64,000 bases of DNA from Metopolophium dirhodum (Eukaryota; Arthropoda; Insecta; Hemiptera; Aphididae), in the NCBI RefSeq assembly GCF_019925205.1, contig NC_083565.1, forward strand, positions 19,000,241 to 19,064,240. The letters run 5' to 3'. Positions 36,446-48,957 of this stretch are shown in pieces (position 1 is the stretch's first letter; the number at the start of each line of letters is the position of its first letter). The notes beneath the pieces are model-generated. The model saw nothing but the letters and a program-made list of their open reading frames with translations. It made no database searches and had not been told where the DNA came from. Position numbers and translations under genes: made by a program.

Positions 36446-36865
36446 TAATATACATTATACTTATATAAATAGCAATTCATGTGTATTGTGTAATAAAAGA
36501 CTGAACTATAAAGTCTTGCTGGTAGTTGTGGCATTGAGGATAGTAGTTGAGATAACGAAATTCAGACTCACGGCATTCGGCAGTAGTCGGGATAACGGAA
36601 AAGTACCCATTATTTAATTAGTTAAAAGGTTATGCTTACTAGTTTCAGTATTATGAACAGTTTAGATTAGAAAATGAGAAATGCAGTGGTTTTGCAATTT
36701 TCACTCACTTTAGCTTTAACAAGTGTGAAAAATAGACGCTACCAATATTGTGTTGATCAAAACGGCACCCCTCTAATTCCACAACAAACTATCAATTGAC
36801 ATGTCTGAAAAATAATGCATTCAGGTTTTTCTGCAGCAATATTTTTCCTTTACAATGATAACAAG

Positions 36866-36871
36866 TTTATT
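36866..36871 (-). terminator. Probable mRpL4 polyadenylation signal (AATAAA)
   Basis: On the minus strand this reads AATAAA, about 57 bases beyond the mRpL4 stop codon. Assigned from position only. Confidence 0.4.
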
Positions 36872-36927
36872 AAAAATAACTAGTATAATATATTTTCATA
36901 ATTGTTATTTCCTTATTATTTTTTATA

Positions 36928-38128
36928 TTAATTCTGCTTATTTAACATGAACTTTCTTGTAGCTTGATGACCATCAGGTCTATGTAATTGGTAAAGGAGT
37001 CGTTCTTGAATTTTTTTAACTGCAGCTACAGTCAAAACGAGGGTTTCATATTTTAGCATGCTGTACACGTTCAAACCTATAATAATTATTTAAGTATGCA
37101 GATTTGAGGTAAACAAATTATAAGTTTTATCTATAAATGCTCACCATAAACTGGCATGAGATTCATGTGTTTGATTTGGTTCAATGCTAAGCTGATATTC
37201 CTTGGCATTGTATCGGTACTATAAAAATGTACATTAAAATGAATAATTTGTATCTAACTGTCTAAATCTAAATAATAATCATAGTTACTCATCAATAAAT
37301 AGAACTGAAGGTCCCCATAGTCTTGAATCAACTAAATCATTGATGTATCCAGGATCGTCTGTAGGTAAATCCAAATTTTTGACTACGTGTAAATCGTCCT
37401 AAATAAAAATGTCAGGTAATGTCGTATGCAAATTGATTTAACAATATAAAATATACATACCTGAATTAACTTGACAGATAACGTTGATGTGAGACCATAC
37501 ACTCTTTTGTAGAACGGAAGCATATAAAAATGACTTGTATGAGAGCGTGGTCCGTGTATGACAGATCCACCTCTGAATAGTGGAGAACGTCTAGTACCAT
37601 GTCGTGCACGTCCTTGACCCTTTTGTGGCCATGGTTTTTTACTGCTCATGTTTACTTCGGCTGTAACTTTGGTATTAGCATAACTCTGCAGGAATAAAAA
37701 AAAGGTTATTAGACTCTTGTAGTGGAGAATAATTGAGGAAAGAAAAGAGACTTACAACAAATTTATATTTTTTTTGCCACACAACATTTTCGTGTATTAT
37801 ATCAATTCTTGGTCTCGATCCAAACACTTGGGGATGCAAATCTATGATTGTAGAAGGAGTTTCCTTTATAGTATCCAAATTAGACACCCATGCCTGGCGT
37901 AATTCTGTGTATCCGCCATATACCATTGGCGGCTCTTCAATTTCATCTAAGAATTTATAATTGTTTAAACACTGATACAATTTAAACATAAATAAATAAA
38001 TAAGAGATGAACACTATTGCAGACTTACTGAACTCCGAGTTTTCAATTGCCACGGTAGACAACCGACATGCCGCTGTGAATGTCGACGGGAGAGCTCGAA
38101 TTTGTTTTGCCAAACAATTTAACAACAT
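36928..38128 (-). CDS. mRpL4: Mitochondrial large-subunit ribosomal protein uL4m
   Basis: Nuclear-encoded uL4 protein of the mitochondrial 39S subunit. Six exons join in phase: 38029-38128, 37753-37946, 37461-37685, 37289-37398, 37145-37218, 36928-37076, giving 283 residues (human about 311). The N-terminus 'MLLNCLAKQIRALPSTFTAA' is basic, hydroxylated and lacks acidic residues, as expected of a mitochondrial presequence. Family blocks: 'VFGSRPRIDIIHENVVWQKK', 'KPWPQKGQGRARHGTRRSPL', 'FRGGSVIHGPRSHTS' (the rRNA-contacting loop), then 'LWGPSVLFID' and 'MPRNISLALNQIKHMNLMPV'. The acceptor of exon 2 is the TTAG just before position 37946; an upstream CAG would put a stop in frame. No defects are seen. 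Confidence 0.95.
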
Positions 38129-39088
38129 TTTATATTTTTGATTTTATAAACTGTAACAAATAGAACGTTGTCTTAAATAATATTAAAATTCAAAATAATA
38201 AATATACATTAAGCAAATGATTAATTTTTTTATAAGTATTTGTCAGAATACGCCTAATCAGTAAAAAATGACTTATGGATGTTATCACTGTTATCACATG
38301 TATTTTTTCCCAAATGTAAATATTGTTATCTTTTCTATAACCATGGTAGATAATCATTAGTACCGCAATTGGTTTTCAAATGGTATGTTCGTTTTCCAAG
38401 GGACAATTTAATTTGAAAACATCACTCGGTTAATTATAAACATATTATTATAATGTTCTGATTTACATATAACTTAAAAGTTAAAAGTAAGGCGTACGTG
38501 TAACTATGTAAACACTGTATGTTATTCGCCATGGTCTGTGACTCTTGAATAACAGATGTCAGATAAGGCCACCAAACTTTCGATTCGTAATAATTGTAAT
38601 AATTGAAAAAAAAATAACGAGTGATCTGCCTTTTTGCCACCTATAGAGGTTGAATTAGGGTTAAAACCTTCTCCAAAATATACTCTATCATTAAAAAAAC
38701 CTCATGACTATCGGACGAGGAGTTTTCCAGATTTCCATTTTCACAAGTAGGTATATTATATTATAATAATAAATAATAATACATACTATTAATAACTATT
38801 AAATATAATTATATTTCTATTTGTGACTTTGCTTACTGTGCAGTTTCATTCATTAAAGTTTATTTAATCTTTTTTGAGTTTGAAATACACCCTTAAACCT
38901 AGCAAGTTTATTATATTATATCTATTAATACATATAACTTATTTAATATTAATATTTCTTAATTGGTGTGATGTAATGTTTTACTAATATTTCTCAGACA
39001 AATAAAAAAAATACTAAATGTACACCAAAAATATTTTGTTTATACAAACATAATAAATTCTATTTATATACAAGTTAGTAACAAGTAC
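38129..39088. other. mRpL4 upstream flank, no gene seen
   Basis: AT-rich DNA between the mRpL4 start codon and the ClpP pseudogene. I looked for the missing C-terminal ClpP exons here on the minus strand and did not see them. No regulatory site is assigned. Confidence 0.4.
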
Positions 39089-39668
39089 CTGCATTCCGCC
39101 AGATGGCTAATGAATCATGATCCTTGAATGAGGCAATGAATGCCTTTTACCCTTTGCGCCTGCGGCTAGTAAAACACTTCCCATACTACAAGCTTGTCCT
39201 ATGCACCAAGTTGAAACATCTAGCTTAATATACATCATAGTGTCATAAATGCCTAGACCAGCTGTAACACTACTACCGGGGTTAAACAAAAATCATAAAT
39301 TTATAATTCATATTATATTATTGTATACTTATACAAATAAAAAATATTTTACCTGTTAATATACATATTGATTGTGGCTTTTTGATTTTCAAATTGTAAA
39401 AACAATAACTAAGCTATTACCAATGAAGTGACATGATCATTGATCTAATTAATGTAAAATATTTGTTCTCATAAACATAAAATAGATTATATAGCTTAAA
39501 TTTAATGACCTCTCCCATAACGCAAATTATACGTTCTTTAAGAAGTCTAGAAAATATATCATAAGAACGTTCACCACGACCAGTTTGTTCTACTACAATT
39601 GGTATAGTCAATCCACGAATACTATTGGAAATCGGTCCATTACTCAGTTGCAAAATTTTGCTCGAGTG
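39089..39668 (-). pseudogene. ClpP: Mitochondrial ClpP protease subunit, partial pseudogene with introns
   Basis: Three exon-like blocks match the N-terminal two thirds of the ClpP serine protease of the mitochondrial matrix. Block 1 (39510-39668): 'LTIPIVVEQTGRGERSYDIF', 'SRLLKERIICVMG'. Block 2 (39353-39444): 'INDHVTSLVIA', stop, 'LLFLQFENQKATINMYIN'. Block 3 (39089-39281): 'PGSSVTAGLGIYDTMMYIKL', 'WCIGQACSMGSVLLAAGAKG', 'RHSLPHSRIMIH', stop, 'PSGGMQ'. Family Gln codons (CAG) are TAG at 39409-39411 and 39107-39109, and the block 3 acceptor AG reads AA (39282-39283). The catalytic Ser context 'ACSMGS' persists but the Asp-containing C-terminus is not found. Intron retention indicates a genomic duplicate. 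Confidence 0.88.
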
Positions 39669-41269
39669 CTGAAAATGAATTATTTAAAATTACAATATTC
39701 CGAACATTGCTGAAGTAATGAATTCAAAATATAAGATTTAGTTTTAATTTATATTTGTAAAAACAAATAGGTACAAACATTGTAATGGACATCTATATTC
39801 AATACACTTTGATCAGGAATGAACAATTTATTTTTCTGTAGTTAAATATTATGTTCACAACAAAATAGTTGTTGTGTACATTGAATGTGAACACTATAAA
39901 GTATCAAGTATGTATAATAGTTTACCTGCTAATGACTCATTACTATTGTATTATTATTATGTAAACCCAATCGGTGTAAATGCAAAAATTCTGGTCGACT
40001 TTGTAACTCAAAGTGCCATATTAGTTGTGTAAGTTAGTGGCTTAAGCCCCCCCCCCCCCTGAATGTAACAAACCACACTATATAGATGTTAAAATAAATT
40101 GTGTATTTTAATATACCTATGTATACTTGGTGCCTCTGCTAGAATAAAGTAGGAGTACTGAGTAGGTTGAAGCGTTTAAAAATGTATTTTTACGCTAATG
40201 GATAAGACAAAAATGTTAAGCCCCCCCACGGATGTGACCAAATATCCGCCTATGATTATAATATTAATAAAATAATATAATGCTATCATATAATATGCCT
40301 AACATTACTTTTTAGTAATAATTAATTTAAATAAAACTATGAAAATAACTATAATTTAATAATAATCAATAATATTCATCAATCATCTTATTCATTTCAA
40401 ACCACTTTAAGAGATAAATATTAATTTTTCAGTATAGGAGGTACCATATATTTGATAATAGATTTAAAAACTATTAATAGGCAACTAATATTTGAAGTGT
40501 CTATTAATTCAAGTTTTTTTTTATGATTATTTAAGTACTCACAATAAGATGATTTTTAATATATTGAATATTTAACCTATATACTGTGCACAATGCTCAA
40601 TTTCCTACTTTGCCGAAGGGCGTCATTTAGGGGTGGGGGTGGGGGTGTACATTTGCACCAACATTTTTTTTGAAACGCCTTCTTTGGCTTTACAGCCCTA
40701 ATAATAAACGTTAATATAATATTTTTATTATTTTCATTTTTATACCCTTTGAACTATAATAATCAATTAATTTGCAAAAAAACAGTATTGAGGTTGGGAT
40801 GAAAACTATTCTATCTTTTTTTAACTAAGTATCCTATCGTATCTTAAGTTGGACCAAATCACACACATTGAGCATAATCTTATTAAAATCGGTTGAGTAG
40901 TTTTAGAATGCATCGCATGCAAACTCGTCGTGCGCGTGATTAAGCATATGCGCAACAAGGGGGGGGGGGCTTGGTAGGCTTAGCCCACCCAGTTTTTGAA
41001 CGTAATGTAATTTCCGAATCCGATATAAAAACAGTATTTCTAACAAAATACTTTTCTAACTATTTTCGAACACATTATTTTAGATTCTTAGCGAAGCGAT
41101 GAATGTATTGATTTTACAATGATGTGTGTTTTATTTTATTTTTTTTTGTGTCTGTTATCACCTTTTAGGACAGTAAAAGTGCTTGGGTGTTCTTCAACAG
41201 TAACTTTTCTGATAGAAAAGTGAATCTAGTTGGTACTTTGGGGGGGGGGGGGGCAAAAGTAAAAATTTC
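39669..41269. other. AT-rich spacer with C/G-run repeat fragments
   Basis: No gene was recognised. Long C or G runs occur at about 40049-40061, 40220-40227, 40633-40645 and 40961-40970, several next to 'ttaagccc' or its complement 'ggcttag'. These look like fragments of one dispersed element family with homopolymer tracts. A further G run at 41240-41253 precedes the next repeat block. Confidence 0.4.
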
Positions 41270-42430
41270 CCAGTAGTTTTCAAAAGCAACGTGAAAAACA
41301 AAAGAAAAATTAAAAAAAAACGGGAATTTTTACGCAAAATCTGTTTTTGAGAAAAACGATTTTGGTTTTTAATGCAACTCTAAAACAAATAACCGTAGGT
41401 ATATGACATTTTGAGTGAATGTTTATATTAGCATTTTCTATACACCATAACATTTTCCAAATATTTTGACTTATATTGAGCTGGTTACGGACATTTTTAG
41501 TTTCCATTTTTTTTAGTTTTTTTTTTTATAAATATCAATACAATTTTATTTGTTGTTTAAAAAAGTTTGATAATTTAATAGAAGGCTCTTAGGTTATTGT
41601 TTGAAAGGCAGATGAAAAAAATTAAATATCCTTAGTCACAGTTTTTATTTATAAGCATTTAAAGTTCAAATCTTAATAAAATACGGAAAAATCACGAAAA
41701 TTAGCAAATTATTTTGAGTTGAGAATTCATAAAAATTTTTTTTTTTAAATCTAAGATTTGAAAATGTAATACAGGATTATCCATAAGTTTGTCTACCTTT
41801 ATCAAAATAAAAATGTCTACAAGAAAGTCAAATTCAATTTTTATGAGCGTTTGAAATTCATATTTTTACAACATTACTTGATTTCTCATGTAACGATTTT
41901 GCTATTTTGTTGTTCAAAAACGAATAACTATAGATGCATGAAAATTTTACTGAATGTTTATATTTTTATTTCTTTACACCATACAATTTTGAAACTATTT
42001 TGACTCTTTTTGAGCTGTTTACGGACATTGTCAGTTTTCAATTTTCTTAGTTTTTTTTTCTATATATATCAATAAAATTTTATTTGTTGAGTAAAAAAGC
42101 GTGAAAATTTAATGCAAGGCTCCTGATATATTGTTACAATAACAGTTAGTAAATATTAAAAATACATTGACACAATTTTTTTTTATAAGCATTTAAAGTT
42201 CAAATTTTGACAAAATTTATAAAATTTAATAATTATTGATCAAAATTTATCAAATTTAATAATTATTTTGTTTTTAAAATTTTATAAAATGTTCAACTTT
42301 TATAGCTAAGGATTGAAAATTTAAAACAAGGCTCCACGTAAATAGGTTATATATAAATTACTTTATTCACAATAATATCATCAAATATCATAGGCTGACT
42401 GACCGTTTTCGCTCAGAATCGTTTTTCTTA
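41270..42430. repeat. Dispersed repeat family, ~535 bp tandem units (copy set B, inverted)
   Basis: Two adjacent diverged units are visible. 'gaatgtttatatt...acaccata...tttgac...gagctg(g/t)ttacggaca', then 'tatcaata(c/a)aattttatttgttg', occurs from about 41414 and again from about 41950, a period near 536. The block is the reverse complement of the family at 34540-35470. Related words also occur near the window start and at about 4 kb. No protein is encoded. Confidence 0.75.
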
Positions 42431-44627
42431 TACAATGATATTATATCATTGAACTAAAATTTAACACCATTCATTACAGTGACCAACTTGTAACATACTG
42501 TACAGCAGAAGGACATCCATTCGCCCACCTTTTTTGCTTAAAGTTAAGTCTAAATAAAAGTTTTTTTCAGAAAATCGATATAAGCTTTGTATATACATTA
42601 TACATTTTGTATCGGAATTTGGTAAAGATTTTTTTTCAACCAAGTTTTGATTTGTAAATATTTTTCACATTATGCTTATTTTGAGTACAAACATTAAATT
42701 TTTTTTTAAGTTTATAAATTCATAATTTTGAATTTTTTAGTGCAAGAATGTACACTAATTTATGCGTTTTTATAGACCCTGGATCTATTATAGGTACATT
42801 GTAAAACGATAATTAAGATAAAATTACACTACGCCATAGGCATAATTAAGGTGTGCTTGGGGGGGGGGGGGGGCTAAGCCATCACATTTTAGTTTAAAAT
42901 ATTAATTATTAGGGTTTGTACTGCTGATACAATTTTAGCCTCCCCAGAAAAATGTCTAATTGCACCCATGAGGCTATGTGATTAAGTGATTTTTATACAT
43001 ATAAGAAGATATACGGACTACCTTATACGTTTTTATCCTGTACAATTTCTATATTTATTGCATAGGATAACTCTAGAATCAAACGATCTAACGATCTCGA
43101 CTCGTGAAGCCTTTGTATGGAAGAATTTCAAATAGATAATAATGATTTAGAAATAATAATTGTATTTATTACACATGAAAAATGTATAAGTGTTTATATA
43201 AAATAAAAATGACTACCTAGATTAATCAGTGACCATGAGCGAGGTATGACTTGGTAAGCATGAGCGTTATCGCTTCTTTAGTGTATCTGTCCGTCTGACG
43301 AGCTATTGTCACAGCGACTATCGCTTATATGCGGGGAGTCCCTGTGACCCTGTCTCCGCTACATTTAGCGTTTGACCATATATTATAGGGTCATGATGGC
43401 ACGTGGCTCCACGTGCTGCATATATGCCGGAAGTCCATTACCATATATATATTATGTTGCACTATCCAATTAATGAAAAATACACAATTTGTATTTCCTG
43501 CGTGACCTAATTTATCTATTATTCATTTGAGTGTTACTATATATTATATTGCGCGATGGCGTATTATTATTTTTATTATCGTTCTAAAATATATTATAAT
43601 ACGCGGCCGCGTACTATTATTATCGTAGGTAGACTAATATAAATATTTACAATATAACGGCTCGGCGCTCGCTACAGCTAGTATACTTACATAATATTAT
43701 TTATAGATTACCAGAGTCGGGAAAATTAAGGCAAACAATTAAACCAAATTAAACCATGTGAACACAAGATCGTTAAGTGCGAAGTTAAACAAAATATAAT
43801 ACATTGAACTCACCAATATTAAGTTAACAATACTTAACTAGGTTTAAAAAAGTGAATTTACTTTTTTAATTAGTACGGGGATATCACAATATCACATAAA
43901 GAGTATTTTGTGCATTTATATATTATATATTACCTATATATACATATAATATTATTTTATCAATAAACTTAACAGAAATGTTTAGTATTATTATACTATT
44001 AGATTATTATTATTTAAAACTATGTATACAATAATAATTAATAATATTAAACCATTAAAACAAAAAATTTCAAAAATATTTTTAATTTTACTTTGATATT
44101 ATTTTTAAATCAACTCATAAAAAGGTTAGTTATTTTAACATTCAATCCAACTACTTACTACTTAGTTCAGTTCTTAATATGGTTAAAATATTAACTAACT
44201 AGTCAGGTTTTTTAAATACATTTTTTTATCTTTAGTATAGGTAATTATTATAGCCCGACAACATTAGGTATATATAAGCACATAACATAATAATAATCAT
44301 ATAATAGAGCAATTAAATAATAACTATATAGCAAGTAAGAACTAATAATAGGCATTCAGTATATGTATAAATATAACAAGCTTATTAAAAGGAAAATTGC
44401 ATATTAAAATTTGTTGGATTATAAAGTTAAAAAATTCAACTTTTTAACTAATTGATTGATTGGTTGGTTGGTTTGTATCACCAAAATTCGTAGATGGACC
44501 TTTGGGCTCAATCTTTAAAAACAACCTTCCCGGTTCCCAGGTAAAACCATAACCTGCAATTTTACTATAAAATTGTATTTATTTTTGTTTCTTATGGTTA
44601 GCTCTTGGCTTATCATCTAATGTTAAG
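42431..44627. other. AT-rich spacer, no gene seen
   Basis: It contains a 14-base G run at about 42859 followed by 'ctaagcc', matching the C/G-run fragments upstream. A less AT-rich patch lies at about 43220-43440 and does not read as a protein or as an RNA I recognise. The rest is AT-rich with AAT microsatellites. Confidence 0.35.
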
Positions 44628-45050
44628 TGGATGCTACACAGACATTTGTTATCTCTATCTTACTGCAAGTGCGTAAAATAGCAAATTTTACATTCAACAA
44701 ATCACGTTTAGCTCCGTTAGTTTAAAAATTAGAGTGAATTGACCTGTTATAAAATTTAAAGGTAATCTCATAGGCTTTTTATTATATTTTAATTTTAAAG
44801 CAAGTTATGAGTATTTTAAAATTGTAGATTGTTTGTACATCTTAAAATACTCATAAGGCATAACTCGCTTTAAAAATAAGATATAACAAAAATCGTATGG
44901 GATGCCCTATAGGAAATAATCTTACCTTTACATTTTATGAGTGGCGTGAATCAATTTTAATTTTTAAACAAACGTGATCTGCTGAGCGTAAAATTTTCTA
45001 TGCTACACACTTGTAAGACGGAGACAACAAAATGTCCGTGCAGCGTCCTC
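44628..45050. mobile_element. Large palindromic MITE (~420 bp)
   Basis: The left end 'ggatgctacacagacatttg' corresponds to the reverse complement of the right end, 'ggacgctgcacggacatttt'. Pairing continues through 'cttac..caagtg', 'aattttac', 'aatcacgttt', 'aaaggtaa' and, near the centre, 'gagtattttaaaa' facing 'ttttaagatg'-like text around 44810-44850. Essentially the whole element folds into one long imperfect hairpin. There is no coding capacity. Confidence 0.8.
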
Positions 45051-46019
45051 TATGTAGGTGGGCCTAAATTGCCTATACAACGCGCCGTGATAGGTTTATA
45101 GATAATATTATGTCTATTTCTATTTTAATGATTTGTAGTAGGTACTAGGGATATTATTAATTGTTGTTTTTCAGTTTCAAAATCATTTGTTTTTCGGTGT
45201 ATATTCATTGACTATTGAGTATACCTACTAAACAGTGCTCATTTTATTATTTACGCTGCGCAGTGTGCATATAAGCATCTTTTATATAGAAAATGGTTAT
45301 GGAAGTATACTTCAAGATAAGTTTTTTTTTCAAATTACTATTGAAGTAATTAATTTTACAATAAGTATAACATTAGTTCGATTTATTTAGTTTTTACAGA
45401 AAACATTTTTTTTATTGCATTATTAATATTTAGTTAGGTAGTATATAATATAATATACTATAATGTCATTGTTATTAACCTTTGAGACAAAACCGACATA
45501 CCGTCCTACCGCAGAATGGTGTAAATATAGGTTCGTGGTATACAATTGTTTAAAATGATTCTAAAATATTTAAATATATTTTGAAAACGTCATTGTGTAT
45601 GTTAAAATCTATAGTATACGTAATAATTTTAATTCCCCAGGAATAATGTTTTTGAATTACAGTGAAATAACTAACATCGTTATTCTTCGATTAAATATCT
45701 AATTCTGTACAAATGTTAACTTTAAAATATAATTATTATAACATATATAACTATGAATCCTGATTATTATAAGTTAAACACGCTAATTTTTTTCCTTTTA
45801 AAAACCAACAAAATCGTCTTATTGCCAGTAAAATGTCAAATATCAATACATCGCAATTCAAAGGCAGTATCGACTTCAATCGATAAATTGGAAACAATTT
45901 TAATTAATTGTAATTCAAGCAGTGGAATATCTAGAGGTGCCGCTTCCCCGCTGTATTTTCTAATCATGAAGTCAACAGCGAAAGTCAATATCGGATTATC
46001 ATAATAATTCTTTTATTAT
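45051..46019. other. AT-rich spacer, no clear gene
   Basis: An 83-codon plus-strand frame at 45753-46004 directly precedes the LINE ORF1 remnant. It could be diverged 5' sequence of the same element, but no motif supports that. Nothing else was recognised. Confidence 0.3.
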
Positions 46020-46985
46020 TTCTTTCAGAAAATTCGTATACAGAGCGTTCAAAATAGTAATAACAATTCTTCAACTAGTAAAACTGACACTAATACACAT
46101 GAATTATGGACTTTCCAAAAAAAATCAACGTTCCCCGTTACTACAGCGTGTTCCTTACCGAAACAACAAAAAATATTCTCCTCGCCAAATCATTATGCTA
46201 TATTCAATACACTAACTACTGAGACAGCTGAAACTATGGAACTATGAACCTTCAGAATCCATCACAAATACACAACCTTCACCATCAAAATATCTACATC
46301 CACCAATATTTATAAATTCAGTAAATAACTTTGACCTACCTTTTAAGATATTAAAAGAAATACTTCATATAGTGATGAATGATGATCAATATATATCTGT
46401 AAAACCGTTTTGAACGGAATCAAGCTATACAGTCACACTATTACAGTGCACCACTAATACGCCAAATGCCTTTAGAATTATTATCAAAGTCTTATAAGAC
46501 AATAAAGCCGTATGTAATATACATATAAAATGAATAAAGAAAGAGTATTTATAGAGTGAATCGAGAACGGTTCCACTATAGCAAGGTGTTGCATGGGGAA
46601 GCGTAGAAGAACCGACTGCAGTGTATAGAAGATCCCGGTTTCATGACCAGAAAAATAAACAATGTACTTAAAAAATATACAAAACAAAAACTACACCACT
46701 CTTTTTGGACCTTGACCCTGATCTTAAAATTCGCTATTAAATATCAATTAAATGTGCCATACAACAACACAAACTGAAGACCCTCGTTTCCGGAAAGAAT
46801 AAGTGCAATGCCTAAGATGTAAAAATTATTGTTACACCAAAAAATATTGCAACCATTCACCCAAATGTGTCAAATTTCGTAACAATAAGTTAATAGAAAA
46901 CTGCAATAAACCTCTAAAGCCTCTTTCCCGTAACTTTTGTAAGTCACTCGTTTATGCCACAATTTCTAGAACTCTGAAATTGTAT
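46020..46985 (+). pseudogene. LINE ORF1 (gag-like) remnant with broken zinc knuckle
   Basis: Translations in shifting plus-strand frames give the order of motifs of jockey-like ORF1 nucleic-acid-binding proteins. About 46300: 'PPIFINSVNNFDLPFKILKE'. About 46690: 'TPLFLDLDPDLKIRY'. About 46803-46920: 'QCLRCKNYCYTKKYC' then 'SPKCVKF'. Family members have C-x2-C-x4-H-x4-C at the first knuckle; here the His position is Tyr and the Gly before it is Cys. In the second motif a Cys position reads Phe. Several stops and frameshifts interrupt the frame. No ORF2 reverse transcriptase was seen downstream. Confidence 0.65.
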
Positions 46986-48957
46986 TAGCTGGTTTCTATA
47001 TGTATAGTTGCATTTTTTCTTTTTAATACTGAATACTTAATATTCGCATGACTCATACTTTTGGAAATAGTGGACGACCTGTGACGACCGATGGAGCGAT
47101 GACGTCATGACTTTCTCACCTTGACTGATCGTATAATATGTACACTTAACGGTTAAAATGTATTGTTTTCAGTAAAACAATTGGAGCGACAGTTCCGGTG
47201 AATAAGTAATAACCATTGTAATAACATAATAATAATTATTATTATTTAAAAAAATAATACCTATTTATATTTATTTTTCCACAATAGAAACATTTTTTTT
47301 ACTTTCTTGCCTATATCAGTATTATGTAGTTTATCCATAAGTTATTTTATGTATATTAATATAGGTAAGATCAAAAATTATATAAGTAGGTACATGTCAT
47401 AACATGATACAACATAATAATATATTGTATACATTATGACTATTGACCTATATTGACTTTAAAGTTTAAATACAAGACACGCTGAGTTATAACTGTTTTA
47501 AGTTGTAAATTAAAATAAAAGACGCCAATTTGATACAGTGCGCAAGTATATCCGTATATGTAACGACAGCTGTTAGCTTTTAAGAAGCATATAGATGGGT
47601 ACGTTTAAGAATACATTAAAATATAATATTTTCTCTCTAAAAATAAATAGTTTATACTTTATTTTATTGGCAAATGTCTGTTTAATCGTGTTCTTGTATT
47701 TTTCAGTTTTAATCTTGGACGAAAAATATGTGCACCAAGTATATACTTGCAGGTTTTTGATAAAAATATTATTGATAAAATATCAAAGATAATATTTTAT
47801 TCTAAACTTTTACCCATAATTAACACATTTAGGGCATAGGTACACATTATATAATACTTATATGTTTTATCATTGAATGCATTTGATTTCACTCAAAACA
47901 TTAAATAGTAATGCAAATAATTTCTTTTATTCACATTAAAATAAAATATTAATCAAATATATCTATAAGATATACATAGGTTCGTGGAATATTGGAATTT
48001 ATTATGCTTATTTTGACAGTTGTAAAAATAAACTAATCGAATTTATAATTTTACTAAATATTCAAATGCATAATATTTAATAGCAACATGAATGTTTAAT
48101 ATATATAAAAAACAATTTAAATAAAACATTTTAATTGTATGTTTTTTTTTTTCAATAATAGAAATGTTATATTGTATTACAATAAAAACAAATATGACTT
48201 TATACAGGCCAGTCAAAAATTACAGAAACTGTAGTTAGAAATTATTATTGCTTACAAAAACTATCAAATTACAAAAAAAAAATATATATATATATTAACA
48301 AAATTAACATTTTTTGTACCGCTTAAATGGTAATAAATAAGAACAAAAAAAATTAAAATAAATACAATATTTATAGTTAAAAAAAAAAAAATGTATATTC
48401 ATACACTATAAAATAAAATAACGGTGAATAGTGATTCAATTAAAATTAATAAAGCATTTTTAAAGTAAAAATTAAAAATGTGATTATCTAAGTAGTAACG
48501 AAAAATCTGTGCGAACAGTATAACAAAATTTCATCTCAGAGGTATTAGCGACAAAAAAATTCTGTATGTTCGAACTCAATAAAACAATAATTATACAATT
48601 AATTTTAAAAATTAAAAAAATAGGTAATTAAAGTCATAAAATAATTTTTATGCAACATTTAAAAACATTATTACGATGTAGTACAAAAAATCAAAACAAT
48701 GCGACATATAAATACGTGTAACACATCTCACACCGCTTTTCCCGAAATCCGATCAAAATAGGTACAAGCACCAAATTTTAGCGTTAGGAAATGAGTTCGG
48801 GGTATTATCGAGTTGAAAAACGAGTCTCTAAGTTTAATATTTATAACGAGATAAAAAATATTATAATGTCTAAAATGACACAGCCATATTTATGTTTTTA
48901 TAAAACGATTAATAATTAAAAATGTTAACCGCTCACAGCCATTAACGGTTTAGGTAT
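46986..48957. other. AT-rich spacer and ABCG 3' UTR
   Basis: No gene was recognised. 47050-47130 is a short less AT-rich patch. The right-hand part, up to about 48830, should include the ABCG 3' UTR. A minus-strand ATTAAA at 48833-48838, about 120 bases beyond the stop, is a possible polyadenylation signal. Confidence 0.35.

Noticed and set aside
43220..43440. Less AT-rich patch considered as a structured RNA gene
   Set aside because: No tRNA-like boxes, snRNA motifs or clear stem pattern could be read.
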